DNA of 64,000 bases. Origin: Embleya scabrispora DSM 41855 (GTDB lineage Bacteria; Actinomycetota; Actinomycetes; Streptomycetales; Streptomycetaceae). Both the position numbers and the translations under genes were made by a program. Positions 1-8,394 of the stretch are shown in pieces (within the stretch, counting starts at the first letter, position 1; each line of letters begins with the position of its first letter). The notes below the pieces were generated by a model. The model worked only from the letters and a program-made list of their open reading frames with translations. It was not told the DNA's origin and searched no databases. The DNA lies in NCBI RefSeq assembly GCF_000372745.1, contig NZ_KB889684.1, forward strand, positions 1 through 64,000. The letters are read 5' to 3'.

Positions 1-508
1 CGAAATCCGCCCGGTATGTGCTTTCGCCTTCGGTGATCAGGCTCGCCCAGCGGCTGGGGGCGGAACCCTCGACGTGTCGCAGGTCCGGGTACGCGTGTTC
101 GATGTCGCCGATCACGAACCGCCACGGCTGCAGCCCGGCCACGCTCTCGACCGGCGGCGTCGTGGCGGGATCGGCTCGTACGAGCCACTCCTGCCAGACC
201 CGCCCGTCGGGGCCGGTGAGGATCTCGAAGCGCAACTCCGGCCACAGCGGCAACACCCACCACTGCGCATCGGCGGTGAGATCCCCGATCCTGCGCTCGG
301 CCCGGCCGGACGGCTCGCCGAGCGCGGCCCGGTACGCGCGGCCGGGGCCACCGACCGAGCGGCTGCGCACCATGCGCTGCCACTGCGCGTTGACCTCGCG
401 CATCCGGGTGCGGGTGAATTCCAACTCGCGGATGGCGTCGGCGACCAGATCGGGTTGGTAATCGCCCATGCGCCGCAACAACACCAGACAGAACTGATCC
501 GGTCCCAC
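1..508 (-). CDS. Conserved hypothetical protein, truncated by the window edge
   Basis: A minus-strand reading frame runs from a GTG at 508 off the left edge with no stop, so at least 169 codons are present and the C-terminus is missing. A GGAG lies 6 nt before the GTG and a TAA lies in frame about 30 nt upstream, which fixes the start region. The protein is rich in Trp and Arg (for example QWWVLPLWPELRFEIL near residues 82-97) and looks soluble and globular. I do not recognise the family. Plus-strand frames here encode arginine/proline-rich sequence typical of antisense shadows. Confidence 0.65.
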   Translation of the reverse strand, partial: MGPDQFCLVLLRRMGDYQPDLVADAIRELEFTRTRMREVNAQWQRMVRSRSVGGPGRAYRAALGEPSGRAERRIGDLTADAQWWVLPLWPELRFEILTGPDGRVWQEWLVRADPATTPPVESVAGLQPWRFVIGDIEHAYPDLRHVEGSAPSRWASLITEGESTYRADF

Positions 509-794
509 GCTGATCTCCGTACTCGTTCGCAGCCGGCCTCGACGTTATCCACAAAGCGGATGGCCGCGGCGTCATTCCCCGCAGGTTCGTTTCCGGCATG
601 TCGTTCCCGATGCCGTGCCCGGCACCCGCACGTCGTCCACCGCATTGTGAACGCCGAGCAGAGCCCGGGCACCCCGCAACATGTATGCCCGAGGCCCTGG
701 GATCTGACGGTTCGTCAGCGCTATCGTGAGCCCGAAGTCATCGGGCGGCCACCGGACAGTCGGCGCCGACCCATTACGTGGCAAGGGGTGGCAC

Positions 795-1328
795 ATGATC
801 GTCGACTACATCCGGATGCTCGGCGGGGACCGCATCGAGCATCCCGGCGGAACCCTGCTGGCCCACCTGAGCCGGGTCGAGGCCCTGCTCGGCACCTGGG
901 GCGCACGCCCCGAACTGCGCACCGCCGGCCTGTGTCACGCCTTCTACGGCACGGACGGCTTCGCGACCGCACTGCTCCCGCTGGACCGGCGCGCCGAACT
1001 CGCCGGCCGGATCGGCGTGGGCGCCGAGCGCATCGTGTACTTCTACGGCAGCTGCGACCGGGCCGCCAGCCACGGCACGCTGGTCGACGGCCCGTTCCGG
1101 GACCGGTTCACCGGCCGCACCTACCGGCCGAGCGAGGCCGAGCGACGCGACTTCGCCGAGCTCACCGCGGCCAACGAACTCGACATCGTCCGCGTCGTCC
1201 CGGAGCTTCGGGCGCAGTGGGGCGGGGAGCTTCGGGCCATGCTGGCCGGGTTCCGTCCGCTGCTCAGCGCCGCCGCCTGGGCCGAGTGCGAACGGGTGCT
1301 CGGGGACACCAGGGCCGGCATTCGGTAA
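795..1328 (+). CDS. DUF6817-like protein
   Basis: A 177-residue soluble protein. The ATG at 795 is preceded by AAGGGG and is preferred to an in-frame upstream GTG at 726, whose extra residues look untranslated. It begins MIVDYIRMLGGDRIEHPGG and carries spaced histidine and aspartate motifs (HLSRV near 26, CHAFYGTDGF near 49, FYGSCDR near 83). This pattern matches the DUF6817 proteins of actinomycetes, a family of unknown function that looks like a reduced HD-type helical fold (family recall, not a search). It stands alone, convergent with the VOC protein that ends at 1347. Confidence 0.7.
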   Translation: MIVDYIRMLGGDRIEHPGGTLLAHLSRVEALLGTWGARPELRTAGLCHAFYGTDGFATALLPLDRRAELAGRIGVGAERIVYFYGSCDRAASHGTLVDGPFRDRFTGRTYRPSEAERRDFAELTAANELDIVRVVPELRAQWGGELRAMLAGFRPLLSAAAWAECERVLGDTRAGIR

Positions 1329-1346
1329 CCGGTACCTGCGCGGGAA

Positions 1347-1844
1347 TCAGCGGCCCTCGGGCGTCGGGCGGTGCTCGACGTACTCGACGATCGTGCCGTC
1401 GGCATGCCGAGCGGTCACCCCCGAACCGGTGGGCACACGCCGCAGCGGTTCGAGGATCTCGGCGCCGGCCGCCGTCAGGCGTTCGAGGTAGGGCGCCAGT
1501 TCGGGGACGAGCAGGGTGCCGGTGGTGGACCGGAACCGCTCCACCGTGTCTGCGGCGCCCTCGATCAGCAGGAAGCCGCCCACGGCCGACAGCGCGATGC
1601 CGAATTCGCGGAAGGTGAACCACATGTCGCGCTCGACGCCTTGGAGGTCCTCGTAGAACCCGGTCGCGGCCTCCAGGCCACCGGGCTCGACGAAGACCCG
1701 CAGGAACGCGCGCGGCGCGGTGAGCATGGACGAGTCGTTGTTGCGACGCCACACGATGTCGGCGGTGGGATCGACTGCGTCGATGGCGGACCCGACGGCG
1801 GACCTGATGGTCGCGGGGGTTGTGGGGGTGGGCTCGCCGGTCAT
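1347..1844 (-). CDS. VOC-superfamily (glyoxalase-like) protein
   Basis: 165 residues. The ATG at 1844 follows AAGGA about 10 nt upstream; an in-frame upstream GTG at 1910 would add only Arg-rich sequence. The paired beta-alpha-beta pattern of a VOC protein is visible: FLRVFVEPGG, a helix ending FYEDLQG, then FGIALSAVGGFLLIEG, and a second module ending DGTIVEYVEHRP. VOC proteins are metal-dependent isomerases, dioxygenases or drug-binding proteins, and the substrate here cannot be told. It is divergent from the XRE regulator at 1980, with 135 bp between starts, so that regulator may control it. Confidence 0.75.
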   Translation of the reverse strand: MTGEPTPTTPATIRSAVGSAIDAVDPTADIVWRRNNDSSMLTAPRAFLRVFVEPGGLEAATGFYEDLQGVERDMWFTFREFGIALSAVGGFLLIEGAADTVERFRSTTGTLLVPELAPYLERLTAAGAEILEPLRRVPTGSGVTARHADGTIVEYVEHRPTPEGR

Positions 1845-1967
1845 GGTTTCGGGTTCCTTGTCGGTGCGTCGGCCGATCGGGCGGCCGGTGTCGATGGGTA
1901 CGGCCACCACCCTCGCGACGTCGCCCGGGCCGGGCCAGGCTCCGGTTCATACGGTGAGCAGCGGTCA

Positions 1968-1973
1968 TAGGCT
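1968..1973 (+). promoter_or_regulatory. Candidate leaderless -10 box of the XRE regulator gene
   Basis: TAGGCT is followed by 6 nt and then the ATG at 1980, with no Shine-Dalgarno sequence. This spacing puts the transcription start at or next to the A of the ATG. Confidence 0.45.
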
Positions 1974-1979
1974 GGGTCG

Positions 1980-2915
1980 ATGGCCACCGAGGACGAGCAG
2001 GATCGCCGGCGTGGGTTGGGCGGCTTCCAGCGCGCGCACCGCGAACTGCTCGCGCCCGAGGACGTCGGACTGCCCCGATCGCCGCGCCGGCGCACACCGG
2101 GCCTGCGCCGCGAGGAGGTCGCCGCCCTGTCGGGGGTCGGGGTGGCCTGGTACACGTGGCTGGAACAGGGCCGGGTGGACACCTCGCGCCAGGTGCTCGA
2201 ATCGGTGGCCCGGGCTTTGCGCCTGGACGCCGACGCACGCCGGCACGTCCTCGAACTCGCCGGCTTCCACGTGCCGGCCGACTCGGGCCCGGCGCCGGCC
2301 GACGCCCTGCGGGCGATGGTCGAGAGCCGGCCGACCAGTCCGGCGCTCGTGCTCGACCGAGCCCTGGACGTACTGGCCTGGAACGACGCCTGGCGGGCGG
2401 TTCGGCCCGATCCGGCGGCCGTGCCGATCGCGCGTCGCAACCTGCTGCTCATGCTGCTGACCGACCCTGCCCACGAGGCGGGATTCCCCGAGCGGGAGGC
2501 GATCGCCCTCGACCTGGTCCGGCACCTGCGCACCCGCCCCGACGACGCGCGCGGGCGCACCGTCGCGACACAACTACTGGTCGAGCGCCCGGACTTGTCG
2601 GCATGGTGGCGATGCCGTGCGGTGGGCGTGTTCGCGGCTCGGACGGTGCGGATTCGCGAGACCGCGACGGGGCCGGTCGCGGCGCCGGCCGGGGCGGACC
2701 GGGCGGCCGAGGGGTACGCGACGGGGGGCGTTGCACTGCGCTTCACGATGTCCTTGCTGCTGCCGGCGGAGGCGCCCGAGACCACGGTGCTGCTCTGGAC
2801 ACCCGCGGACGCGGTGACGGCCGCCCACATGGTGAACCGGACGACCGGCGCCCACTCGACGGCGGAGCGGCCGGCGGCGTCGAGGAGCAGGAGCCCGTGT
2901 CCCTCACGTGGGTGA
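1980..2915 (+). CDS. XRE-family regulator with MmyB-like ligand-binding domain
   Basis: 311 residues. The N-terminal helix-turn-helix lies around residues 38-90 and includes the PGLRREEVAALSG segment and the WLEQGR recognition-helix end typical of this class. A C-terminal MmyB-like domain follows (about 110-290), with the tryptophan-rich LDVLAWNDAWRAV and LSAWWRCRAVG segments. Such proteins bind DNA as dimers and appear to sense small, perhaps lipid-like, ligands. No ribosome site precedes the ATG; a TAGGCT box 6 nt upstream suggests a leaderless mRNA. Its divergent neighbour at 1844 (VOC protein) is the likely target. Confidence 0.85.
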   Translation: MATEDEQDRRRGLGGFQRAHRELLAPEDVGLPRSPRRRTPGLRREEVAALSGVGVAWYTWLEQGRVDTSRQVLESVARALRLDADARRHVLELAGFHVPADSGPAPADALRAMVESRPTSPALVLDRALDVLAWNDAWRAVRPDPAAVPIARRNLLLMLLTDPAHEAGFPEREAIALDLVRHLRTRPDDARGRTVATQLLVERPDLSAWWRCRAVGVFAARTVRIRETATGPVAAPAGADRAAEGYATGGVALRFTMSLLLPAEAPETTVLLWTPADAVTAAHMVNRTTGAHSTAERPAASRSRSPCPSRG

Positions 2916-3128
2916 GTCGATCGCCGCCCGTGGTGCCGAACGTCGACGACGGTGCGAACGAGAGTCGTCGGCGTCGAGCGCACCTCGGCCAGTCGGTGGG
3001 CCCGGTCCGCGAGTGCGCTCGGGGCGAGCGCCCGGGCCGCCGGGGTGGGAAACCGGGTTCGCCGGACGGGGCGTTGCTCGCGTCCGTAGCGTTGGGATGC
3101 AGCGGTTCCCGCACAGAAGGCAGGTCCC

Positions 3129-3941
3129 ATGGAATCCGGCACGCTGGCGGTACCCGGAGCCGACCTCTACTACGAGGTTCGCGGCTCCGGACCGGTCCTG
3201 TTATTGATCAACGGCAGCAACGGGGACACCGGGCTGTTCTCGGCGCTGGGCGATCGCCTGGCCGATCGCCACACCGTGGTCGCGTACGACCGACGTGGCA
3301 ACTCCCGTAGCCGGCTCACCGGTCCGCCCGGCGAACAGCGCATCGACGAGCACGCCGACGACGCGCATCGGTTGCTCCGCGCCCTCACTTCCGAACCCGC
3401 CGCCGTCTTCGGGACCAGCTCCGGTGCCACGATCGGTCTCGACCTGCTCGCTCGACATCCCGAACAGGTCGACTTGCTGATCGCCCACGAGCCTTTCGTG
3501 TTGGGGCTGTTGCCCGAGCCGAAGCAGTGGCACGAGAGGTTCGACAACGTCTGCGAGCTGTACCGGACCGACGGCGTGCAGGCCGCGATGGGCGAACTCA
3601 GCGCGCTGTTCGGGCTGGCCGGCCCGCCGGAACCGACACCGGACCTGCCGGCTCCGGTGCGGGAGTTGATCGAACGGGTGCAGGCCAACGTGCATTTCAA
3701 TCTGTCCTGGGAACTCTCGTCGTTCGCCCGCTTCGAACCGGACTTCACCGCGCTGCGGCGCGCCCCGCTGGTGCCGGTGGTCTCGAACGAGGGTGCGCAG
3801 ACGCTGCTTCACCGCACCACGGCACTGCTTGCCGAGCGCCTCGACCTCCCGGTCGTGGAGTTCCCGACCGATCACGTGGGCTACGTGTTGCGGCCGGACG
3901 AGTTCGCCGCGGCACTGGTCGAGGTGCTCGACCGGGAATAG
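3129..3941 (+). CDS. Alpha/beta-fold hydrolase
   Basis: 270 residues, normal size for the family. The start has GAAGG about 9 nt upstream. Visible landmarks are the oxyanion region LLINGSNGDTG near 25-35, YDRRGNSRS near 57, the nucleophile elbow GTSSGA around residue 97 (Ser as nucleophile), and the late histidine in PTDHVGYV near 250. No signal peptide is seen, so it is cytoplasmic. The substrate is unknown; esterase or lactonase activity is possible. It is alone and convergent with the SDR at 4052. Confidence 0.85.
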   Translation: MESGTLAVPGADLYYEVRGSGPVLLLINGSNGDTGLFSALGDRLADRHTVVAYDRRGNSRSRLTGPPGEQRIDEHADDAHRLLRALTSEPAAVFGTSSGATIGLDLLARHPEQVDLLIAHEPFVLGLLPEPKQWHERFDNVCELYRTDGVQAAMGELSALFGLAGPPEPTPDLPAPVRELIERVQANVHFNLSWELSSFARFEPDFTALRRAPLVPVVSNEGAQTLLHRTTALLAERLDLPVVEFPTDHVGYVLRPDEFAAALVEVLDRE

Positions 3942-4051
3942 TCAAACGGCCGGTCGGACCAAGGTGGTTCGGCACGTCGAGCGGAATGCCGAGGTGGCCC
4001 GGCCGCGTCGGGTGACGGCGGCCGAGCCGGGGCTGGGAATTCGTACTGCCG

Positions 4052-4813
4052 TCAGGCGCTGGCCCCGCCGTCGAGGACGAGGTCCGTGCCGACCGCGAAG
4101 CCGGCCTCGTCGGAGGCCAAGTACAGGACGGCAGACGCGAGTTCGGCCAGTGTGCCGACCCGGCCGGACGGGTTCTCGCCCCTCATCCGGTCCGCGCGAT
4201 CGGCCTCGCTCTCGCCGGGACGCAGCGACATCGTGGTGGCCAGCGGGCCGGGGCTGACCGCGTTGATCCGCACGCCCTCGCCGATGTGGTCGAGTGCTGC
4301 GCCGCGGGTGAGGGCGCTCACGGCGGCCTTGGAGGTGACGTACGCGCCGAGGTTGGCGAGTCGGGCGTGGGCGCCGAGGTTGGACGCGATGTTCACGATG
4401 GCCCCGCCGCCGTTGGCCCGCATGTAGCCGATCTCGTGCTTCATCGAGAGCCACGTGCCGGTTACGTTGACATCGAGGGTGGTCCGGAAATCCCTTTCGT
4501 CGAGGTCGGCGAGCGGGCCCACACCCTGGATCACGCCCGCGTTGTTGACGGCGACGTCGAGGCCGCCGAACAACTCGACCGTGCGGGCGACGAGGGCTGC
4601 CAGGCTCGGCGAGTCGGTGACGTCGGCGGTGACGGCCGCGCCGCGTCCGCCCTCGGCCTCGATCAACCGCACGGTCTCCGCCAGCGGCGCGGCACTGCGG
4701 CCCGCGACCACGACGGCGGCGCCCTCGCGCGCGAAGGCGAGTGCGATCTCCCGACCGGCCCCCGTGCCGGCGCCGGTGACGAGGACGGTCTTGGCGGTGA
4801 AACGTGCGGACAT
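4052..4813 (-). CDS. SDR-family oxidoreductase
   Basis: 253 residues, the standard length for a classical short-chain dehydrogenase. The cofactor motif TGAGTGAG is at residues 13-20, NNAG follows near 90, a serine sits in the NIASN strand, and the catalytic pair is YVTSK (Tyr-x-x-x-Lys). The absence of an acidic residue at the end of strand 2 (VVAGRS) hints at NADP(H). GGGAG precedes the ATG. It is the last gene of a TetR-MFS-SDR run on the minus strand, so it may modify the compound exported by the pump. A TTGG-rich repeat fills the 65 bp in front of it. Confidence 0.88.
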   Translation of the reverse strand: MSARFTAKTVLVTGAGTGAGREIALAFAREGAAVVVAGRSAAPLAETVRLIEAEGGRGAAVTADVTDSPSLAALVARTVELFGGLDVAVNNAGVIQGVGPLADLDERDFRTTLDVNVTGTWLSMKHEIGYMRANGGGAIVNIASNLGAHARLANLGAYVTSKAAVSALTRGAALDHIGEGVRINAVSPGPLATTMSLRPGESEADRADRMRGENPSGRVGTLAELASAVLYLASDEAGFAVGTDLVLDGGASA

Positions 4814-4828
4814 GGTGGTTCTCCCGGG

Positions 4829-4888
4829 TCTTGATTGGTTGGTTGGTCGGTCGGTGGGTTGGTGGGTTGGTCTGTCGGTCAGTTGGTT
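4829..4888. repeat. TTGG/TCGG simple repeat in the MFS-SDR spacer
   Basis: About 60 bp on the plus strand consist of runs such as TTGGTTGGTTGG, TCGGTCGG and two GGGTTGGT units. The repeat starts in the last codons of the MFS gene and ends about 15 bp before the SDR start. In the minus-strand mRNA it reads as unstructured AACC/GACC. The other strand has many closely spaced GG pairs. Confidence 0.7.
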
Positions 4889-6405
4889 CGGGGGCTTTCC
4901 GGTTCGCGGGCCGAGCCGTGTTCTTGGTCGCCGTCCCGGTCGCGGACCAGGGGGGACGCCACCACGGCGGCCAGGAGGAAGACCGCCCCGGCCGTGCCGA
5001 AGGCCCAGGCGTAGCCGGCGATCGCGTCGGCGCGAGTCGCGGCCACCGACATCAGCGCGGCCAGGCCGACGGTGGGCCCGAGTTCCATTGCGGTGTTCAG
5101 CACGCCGCCGGCCAGGCCCGCTCGGTGGGCGGGGACGTCCCGGGTGGTCAGGACGGCGGTGCCGGCGAAGATCAGGGCGGCGCCGACGGGCAGCAGGATC
5201 AGGCCCGGGAGGAGGTCGGGGGCGTACCGGGCGCCCTCGTCCAGGCGAGTGAGCAGGAGCAGGCCCGCGCCGCCGATCAGCAAGCCCGCCACGGTGATTC
5301 GGCCCGGACCGTATCGGCCGATCAATGGCCCGGCCGCTCGACCGGCCGCGATCAGCGCGAGGGTGAACGGTACGAACGCGCCGGCGGTCGCGAGTGGTGA
5401 CCAGGCGCGGTCCTGTTGGAGGTGGAGCGAGATCAGGAAGCTGACCAGGCCGGTGCCGGTGGCCGCGAGCAGTACTCCGACCAGTCCCAGGATCCGGCGC
5501 GGGTCGCGGACGAAGCCCGGCGGGAGGAGCGGGTCGGCCACCCGCCGTTCGACGGCCGCGAACGCGGCGAGCAGCATCGCGCCGACGCCGAGTGGGGCGA
5601 GTACCGCCGCCGACGTCCAGGCGTGGTCGCCGGTGACGGTCAGGCCGTAGCCCGCCAGGGTGATGCCGACCGTGGCCAGGATCGCGCCGAGCGGATCGAG
5701 ACCGGGACGGCCGCCCGGCTCGGCCGACGGGTGGGCGGTGGGCCCGGCGTACGTCGACTTCCCGTTCGGCAGGAGACGCGGTGTCAGGAGTAGGGCCACC
5801 ACGGCCACGGTGACCGGTATGGCGAACATCCAGCGCCAGGACACCCAGGTCGTGAGCACGCCCGAGGCGAGATTGCCGAACGCGGCGCCCAGTACGGACA
5901 GGCCACCCCAGGTCGCCATCGCCCGCCGGTACGCGCCCGGTTCGGGGTACACCGCGCGCAGCACCGCCATCGCGGCCGGCGCGGTCAACGCGGCTCCCAG
6001 GCCCTGCCCGAAGCGAACCGCGATCAGCACGGCGAAGCCTGGCGCGAACGCGGCGATCGTCGACGCGAGGCCGAACACGAGCAGGCCCACCCCGAACATC
6101 GGGCGTCCGCCGTACCGATCCGCAAGCCGACCGCCGAACAACAACAGCCCGCTGAACGGCAGCCCGTACGCGGCACTGAGCAGCACCAGGTCGGCCGAAT
6201 CCAGGCCGAACTCCCGGCCGATGTCGGGCAAGGGCACGCCGATGGCGGTGATGGTGAAGATCAGCGTGGCCTGCACGGTGCCGAGTACGGCGAAGGCGAC
6301 GGTGGCGTGCGGGGCCGGGGTGGGAGAGGGGGCGGAGGTCGTGGATGTGTTCGTGGCGCTTTGGGGATCGAGGCGCGATGTCGTGCTCGTGCCACTGCCA
6401 GTCAT
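4879..6405 (-). CDS. MFS drug exporter, DHA2-like
   Basis: 508 residues with about 14 hydrophobic segments, the length and topology of DHA2 (14-TMS) drug:proton antiporters. The signature loop GGRLADRYGGRP lies between helices 2 and 3, and a motif-C-like glycine-rich run (GLSVLGAAFGNLASG) follows in helix 5. The first about 35 residues are a Ser/Thr/Pro-rich cytoplasmic tail. GGGGG precedes the ATG. It lies downstream of the TetR gene at 6569 and upstream of the SDR. A GATCGATC palindrome lies 27 bp before the start and resembles the site in front of the TetR gene. Confidence 0.88.
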   Translation of the reverse strand: MTGSGTSTTSRLDPQSATNTSTTSAPSPTPAPHATVAFAVLGTVQATLIFTITAIGVPLPDIGREFGLDSADLVLLSAAYGLPFSGLLLFGGRLADRYGGRPMFGVGLLVFGLASTIAAFAPGFAVLIAVRFGQGLGAALTAPAAMAVLRAVYPEPGAYRRAMATWGGLSVLGAAFGNLASGVLTTWVSWRWMFAIPVTVAVVALLLTPRLLPNGKSTYAGPTAHPSAEPGGRPGLDPLGAILATVGITLAGYGLTVTGDHAWTSAAVLAPLGVGAMLLAAFAAVERRVADPLLPPGFVRDPRRILGLVGVLLAATGTGLVSFLISLHLQQDRAWSPLATAGAFVPFTLALIAAGRAAGPLIGRYGPGRITVAGLLIGGAGLLLLTRLDEGARYAPDLLPGLILLPVGAALIFAGTAVLTTRDVPAHRAGLAGGVLNTAMELGPTVGLAALMSVAATRADAIAGYAWAFGTAGAVFLLAAVVASPLVRDRDGDQEHGSAREPESPRTN

Positions 6406-6427
6406 GTAGGTACCCCCGGTCGCCTTT

Positions 6428-6444
6428 AATAGATCGATCGTTCT
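6428..6444. promoter_or_regulatory. Candidate TetR operator before the MFS gene
   Basis: AATAGATCGATCGTTCT contains the palindrome GATCGATC. A related AATAAAGATCGACCG stands before the TetR start (7188-7202), in the same orientation relative to its gene. The shared core reads AATA(AA)GATCGAYCG. The binding role is inferred. Confidence 0.4.
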
Positions 6445-6478
6445 GGAATGAGGGCATGCTTACGGTGGTCGCGTGGCC

Positions 6479-6508
6479 GGATGCGGATGCGGATGCGGAT
6501 GCGGATGC
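6479..6508. repeat. GGATGC hexamer tandem repeat
   Basis: Five perfect GGATGC copies in a row, followed by a decayed GGAATC. They lie between the TetR stop and the MFS start, outside any coding frame I accept. Confidence 0.8.
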
Positions 6509-6568
6509 GGAATCGGGGTCGGCTGCCGATCGGCGCGTGGTGCCCGGTGCGTGGTTCGGGTGCGTGGT

Positions 6569-7153
6569 TCAGGTGAGCAGTACGAGTGCCTGCCGGGTCG
6601 CGTCCCGCAGTCGGACGGAGTCCGGGCCGGCCTTGCCGACCACGCGCATCCCCTGCAGCAAAACCAACAGGAAGCGGGCCAGCACCTGGGGGTCCCGATC
6701 CGGACCCAGTTCGCCCTGCGCCCTGGCCCGGGTGAGTGCGACGGTCAGATTGGTCTCCATCTGACTCCAGCCGTACTCGACGATCCGCGCGGCACCCGCG
6801 TCGTGCGCGGCGAGTTCGGCGGCGGTGTTGGTCAGGAAGCAGCCGAGCAGCCGACTCGGCTCCTCGGCCGCCTCGCGGGCGAACCGCTCGACCAGTGCCC
6901 GAACGGCCGGCAATACCGGGCCCGGCTGGGACAACTCCTCGAACAACTCCGGGTTGCGGCTCTCCCGGTAGCGGTCGAGTGCCGCGAGGTAGAGGTCGTG
7001 CTTGTTGCCGAACGTCGCGTAGATGCTCGCTCGGGCGATGCCGAGGCGAGCCACGAGGTCCGCCATCGAGGTCGCCTCGTAGCCGCGCTCCCAGAAGAGT
7101 TCGAGAGCGGACTGCAAGGCGGCGTCGGGATCGAATTCCTTGGTCCTGGCCAC
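6569..7153 (-). CDS. TetR/AcrR-family regulator
   Basis: 194 residues. The N-terminal HTH (about 10-55) reads FDPDAALQSALELFWERGYE, then the recognition stretch IARASIYATFGNKHDLYLAAL, typical of TetR proteins. The C-terminal part is all-helical and resembles the TetR_C_6 class. The start is a GTG at 7153 with a weak ribosome site; the frame at 7158 is a shadow. It heads a same-strand run with an MFS pump and an SDR, so a repressor of efflux and of itself is the simplest reading. GATCGA-type half sites before both genes support this. Confidence 0.88.
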   Translation of the reverse strand: MARTKEFDPDAALQSALELFWERGYEATSMADLVARLGIARASIYATFGNKHDLYLAALDRYRESRNPELFEELSQPGPVLPAVRALVERFAREAAEEPSRLLGCFLTNTAAELAAHDAGAARIVEYGWSQMETNLTVALTRARAQGELGPDRDPQVLARFLLVLLQGMRVVGKAGPDSVRLRDATRQALVLLT

Positions 7154-7301
7154 GGCATGACTCTAAGGCATTCGAGAACGGGCGGTCAATAAAGATCGAC
7201 CGGCCGGGACACGTCGGGCCGGCGGGTGGGTGGGTCCGCCCGCTTGAGGGCTGCGGGACGCCCGGGGCGGCTCGGCCGTCGTGGGCCCCGATGAGCCGCT
7301 C

Positions 7302-8333
7302 TCAACCTGCCGCTCGACTCCAGCGCCCGGCCAATCGGGCGACCCGGTGCAGGAGTTCGGGTGGGCTTTCGACGGTGAAGTCGAGATCGAGGAAGGCGAG
7401 ACGGATCGCCAGCGCGTCGATCGAGGACGCCCCGGTGGTCAACCGGCACGTCCGCGTGTCGATCGCCTCCAGGACGCCGTCGGTCGCACCGATCCGGGCC
7501 GCGGCGAGTTCCGGCGAGGCATGCAGGAGCACGGTCGCGTGATGTGCGAAGGCGTGCGTGGAGATGCCGGCGCGGATGTACGCCGCGATGTCCCGGTCCG
7601 GCAGCGGACGCGGCGCGAAGCGCGGGCCGGTCGGCGGACGCAGCCGGATCCGGTCCACGCGATACGTACGCCAGTCGGTCCGGTCGAGGTCCCAGGCCAG
7701 CAGGTACCAGCGGCGTCCCGTGCAGGCGATTCGGTGCGGCTCGGCCGTGCGGACGGCCTCGCGGCCGTCGTGGGTGCGGTAGTCGAAGCGGAGCGTTCGG
7801 GCGGAGCGGCACGCCGCCGCGATCGCGGCCAGGTCGGCGGGGGCCACCGTCTCGCCGCACACCGGCAGCGACACGGTGACCGCGTCGAGTGCGTCGACCC
7901 GGTGGCGCACCCGGGCGGGCAGCGCCTGTTCGAGCTTGGCCAGCGCCCGGGCCGAGGTCGGCTCGATCCCGGCGACCGTACCGCCGACCGCGGTGCGCAG
8001 GCCCGTCACGATCGCGACCGCCTCGTCGTCGTCCAAGAGGGGCGGCGGCGACGGACCGCCCGCGTCGAGCCGATAGCCGCCGGACGACCCGCGGACCGGG
8101 TAACCCGCGGCGCGCAGTCGTTGCACGTCGCGCCGGACGGTTCGGGGGCTGACGCCCAGGTGCGCGGCGAGTCGGGGACCGGTCCACCCCGGCGCATCGG
8201 GTGGGAGGGGCCGGTCGGCGCGGTCGCGGCGCTTCGATCGCGACTGTTGCTCGGGGTCGGACCGTTGCTCGGGTCGGGATCGGAGGAGGGACAGCAGACG
8301 AAGCAGGCGGGTCGTACTCTCCAGCGTGTCCAT
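7302..8333 (-). CDS. WYL-domain transcriptional regulator (YafY-like)
   Basis: 343 residues from ATG 8333; an in-frame GTG at 8375 would add 14 residues. A DeoR/HTH_11-like DNA-binding part is split by a Pro/Arg/Gln-rich stretch (about 15-50), then continues as RLAAHLGVSPRTVRRDVQRLRAAGYPV. The WYL region follows around 180-250, with RRWYLLAWDLDRTDWRTYRVDRI, and a C-terminal extension ends the protein. WYL proteins sense ligands through an Sm-like fold. It is divergent from the HTH_42 gene at 8395 with only 61 bp between starts, so the promoters overlap and co-regulation is likely. Confidence 0.85.
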   Translation of the reverse strand: MDTLESTTRLLRLLSLLRSRPEQRSDPEQQSRSKRRDRADRPLPPDAPGWTGPRLAAHLGVSPRTVRRDVQRLRAAGYPVRGSSGGYRLDAGGPSPPPLLDDDEAVAIVTGLRTAVGGTVAGIEPTSARALAKLEQALPARVRHRVDALDAVTVSLPVCGETVAPADLAAIAAACRSARTLRFDYRTHDGREAVRTAEPHRIACTGRRWYLLAWDLDRTDWRTYRVDRIRLRPPTGPRFAPRPLPDRDIAAYIRAGISTHAFAHHATVLLHASPELAAARIGATDGVLEAIDTRTCRLTTGASSIDALAIRLAFLDLDFTVESPPELLHRVARLAGRWSRAAG

Positions 8334-8382
8334 GTGATCAGCGTGGCGTCGAATGAGGCAGGTTTCCGTCCGCATTCGCTTC

Positions 8383-8388
8383 TAGTCT
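8383..8388 (+). promoter_or_regulatory. Candidate leaderless -10 box of the HTH_42 gene
   Basis: TAGTCT, then 6 nt, then the ATG at 8395, with no Shine-Dalgarno. A 6-bp inverted repeat (CGAATG at 8350-8355, CATTCG at 8373-8378) sits just upstream, where the WYL regulator could bind. Confidence 0.45.
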
Positions 8389-8394
8389 TCGTGC

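Noticed and set aside
4829-4888. CRISPR-like or telomere-like array
   Set aside because: The units are 4-8 bp, uneven and without spacers. It is a simple repeat only.
4052-6457. One 801-codon protein joining SDR and upstream sequence
   Set aside because: The first part is out-of-frame shadow of the MFS gene; the SDR has its own ribosome site and ATG at 4813.
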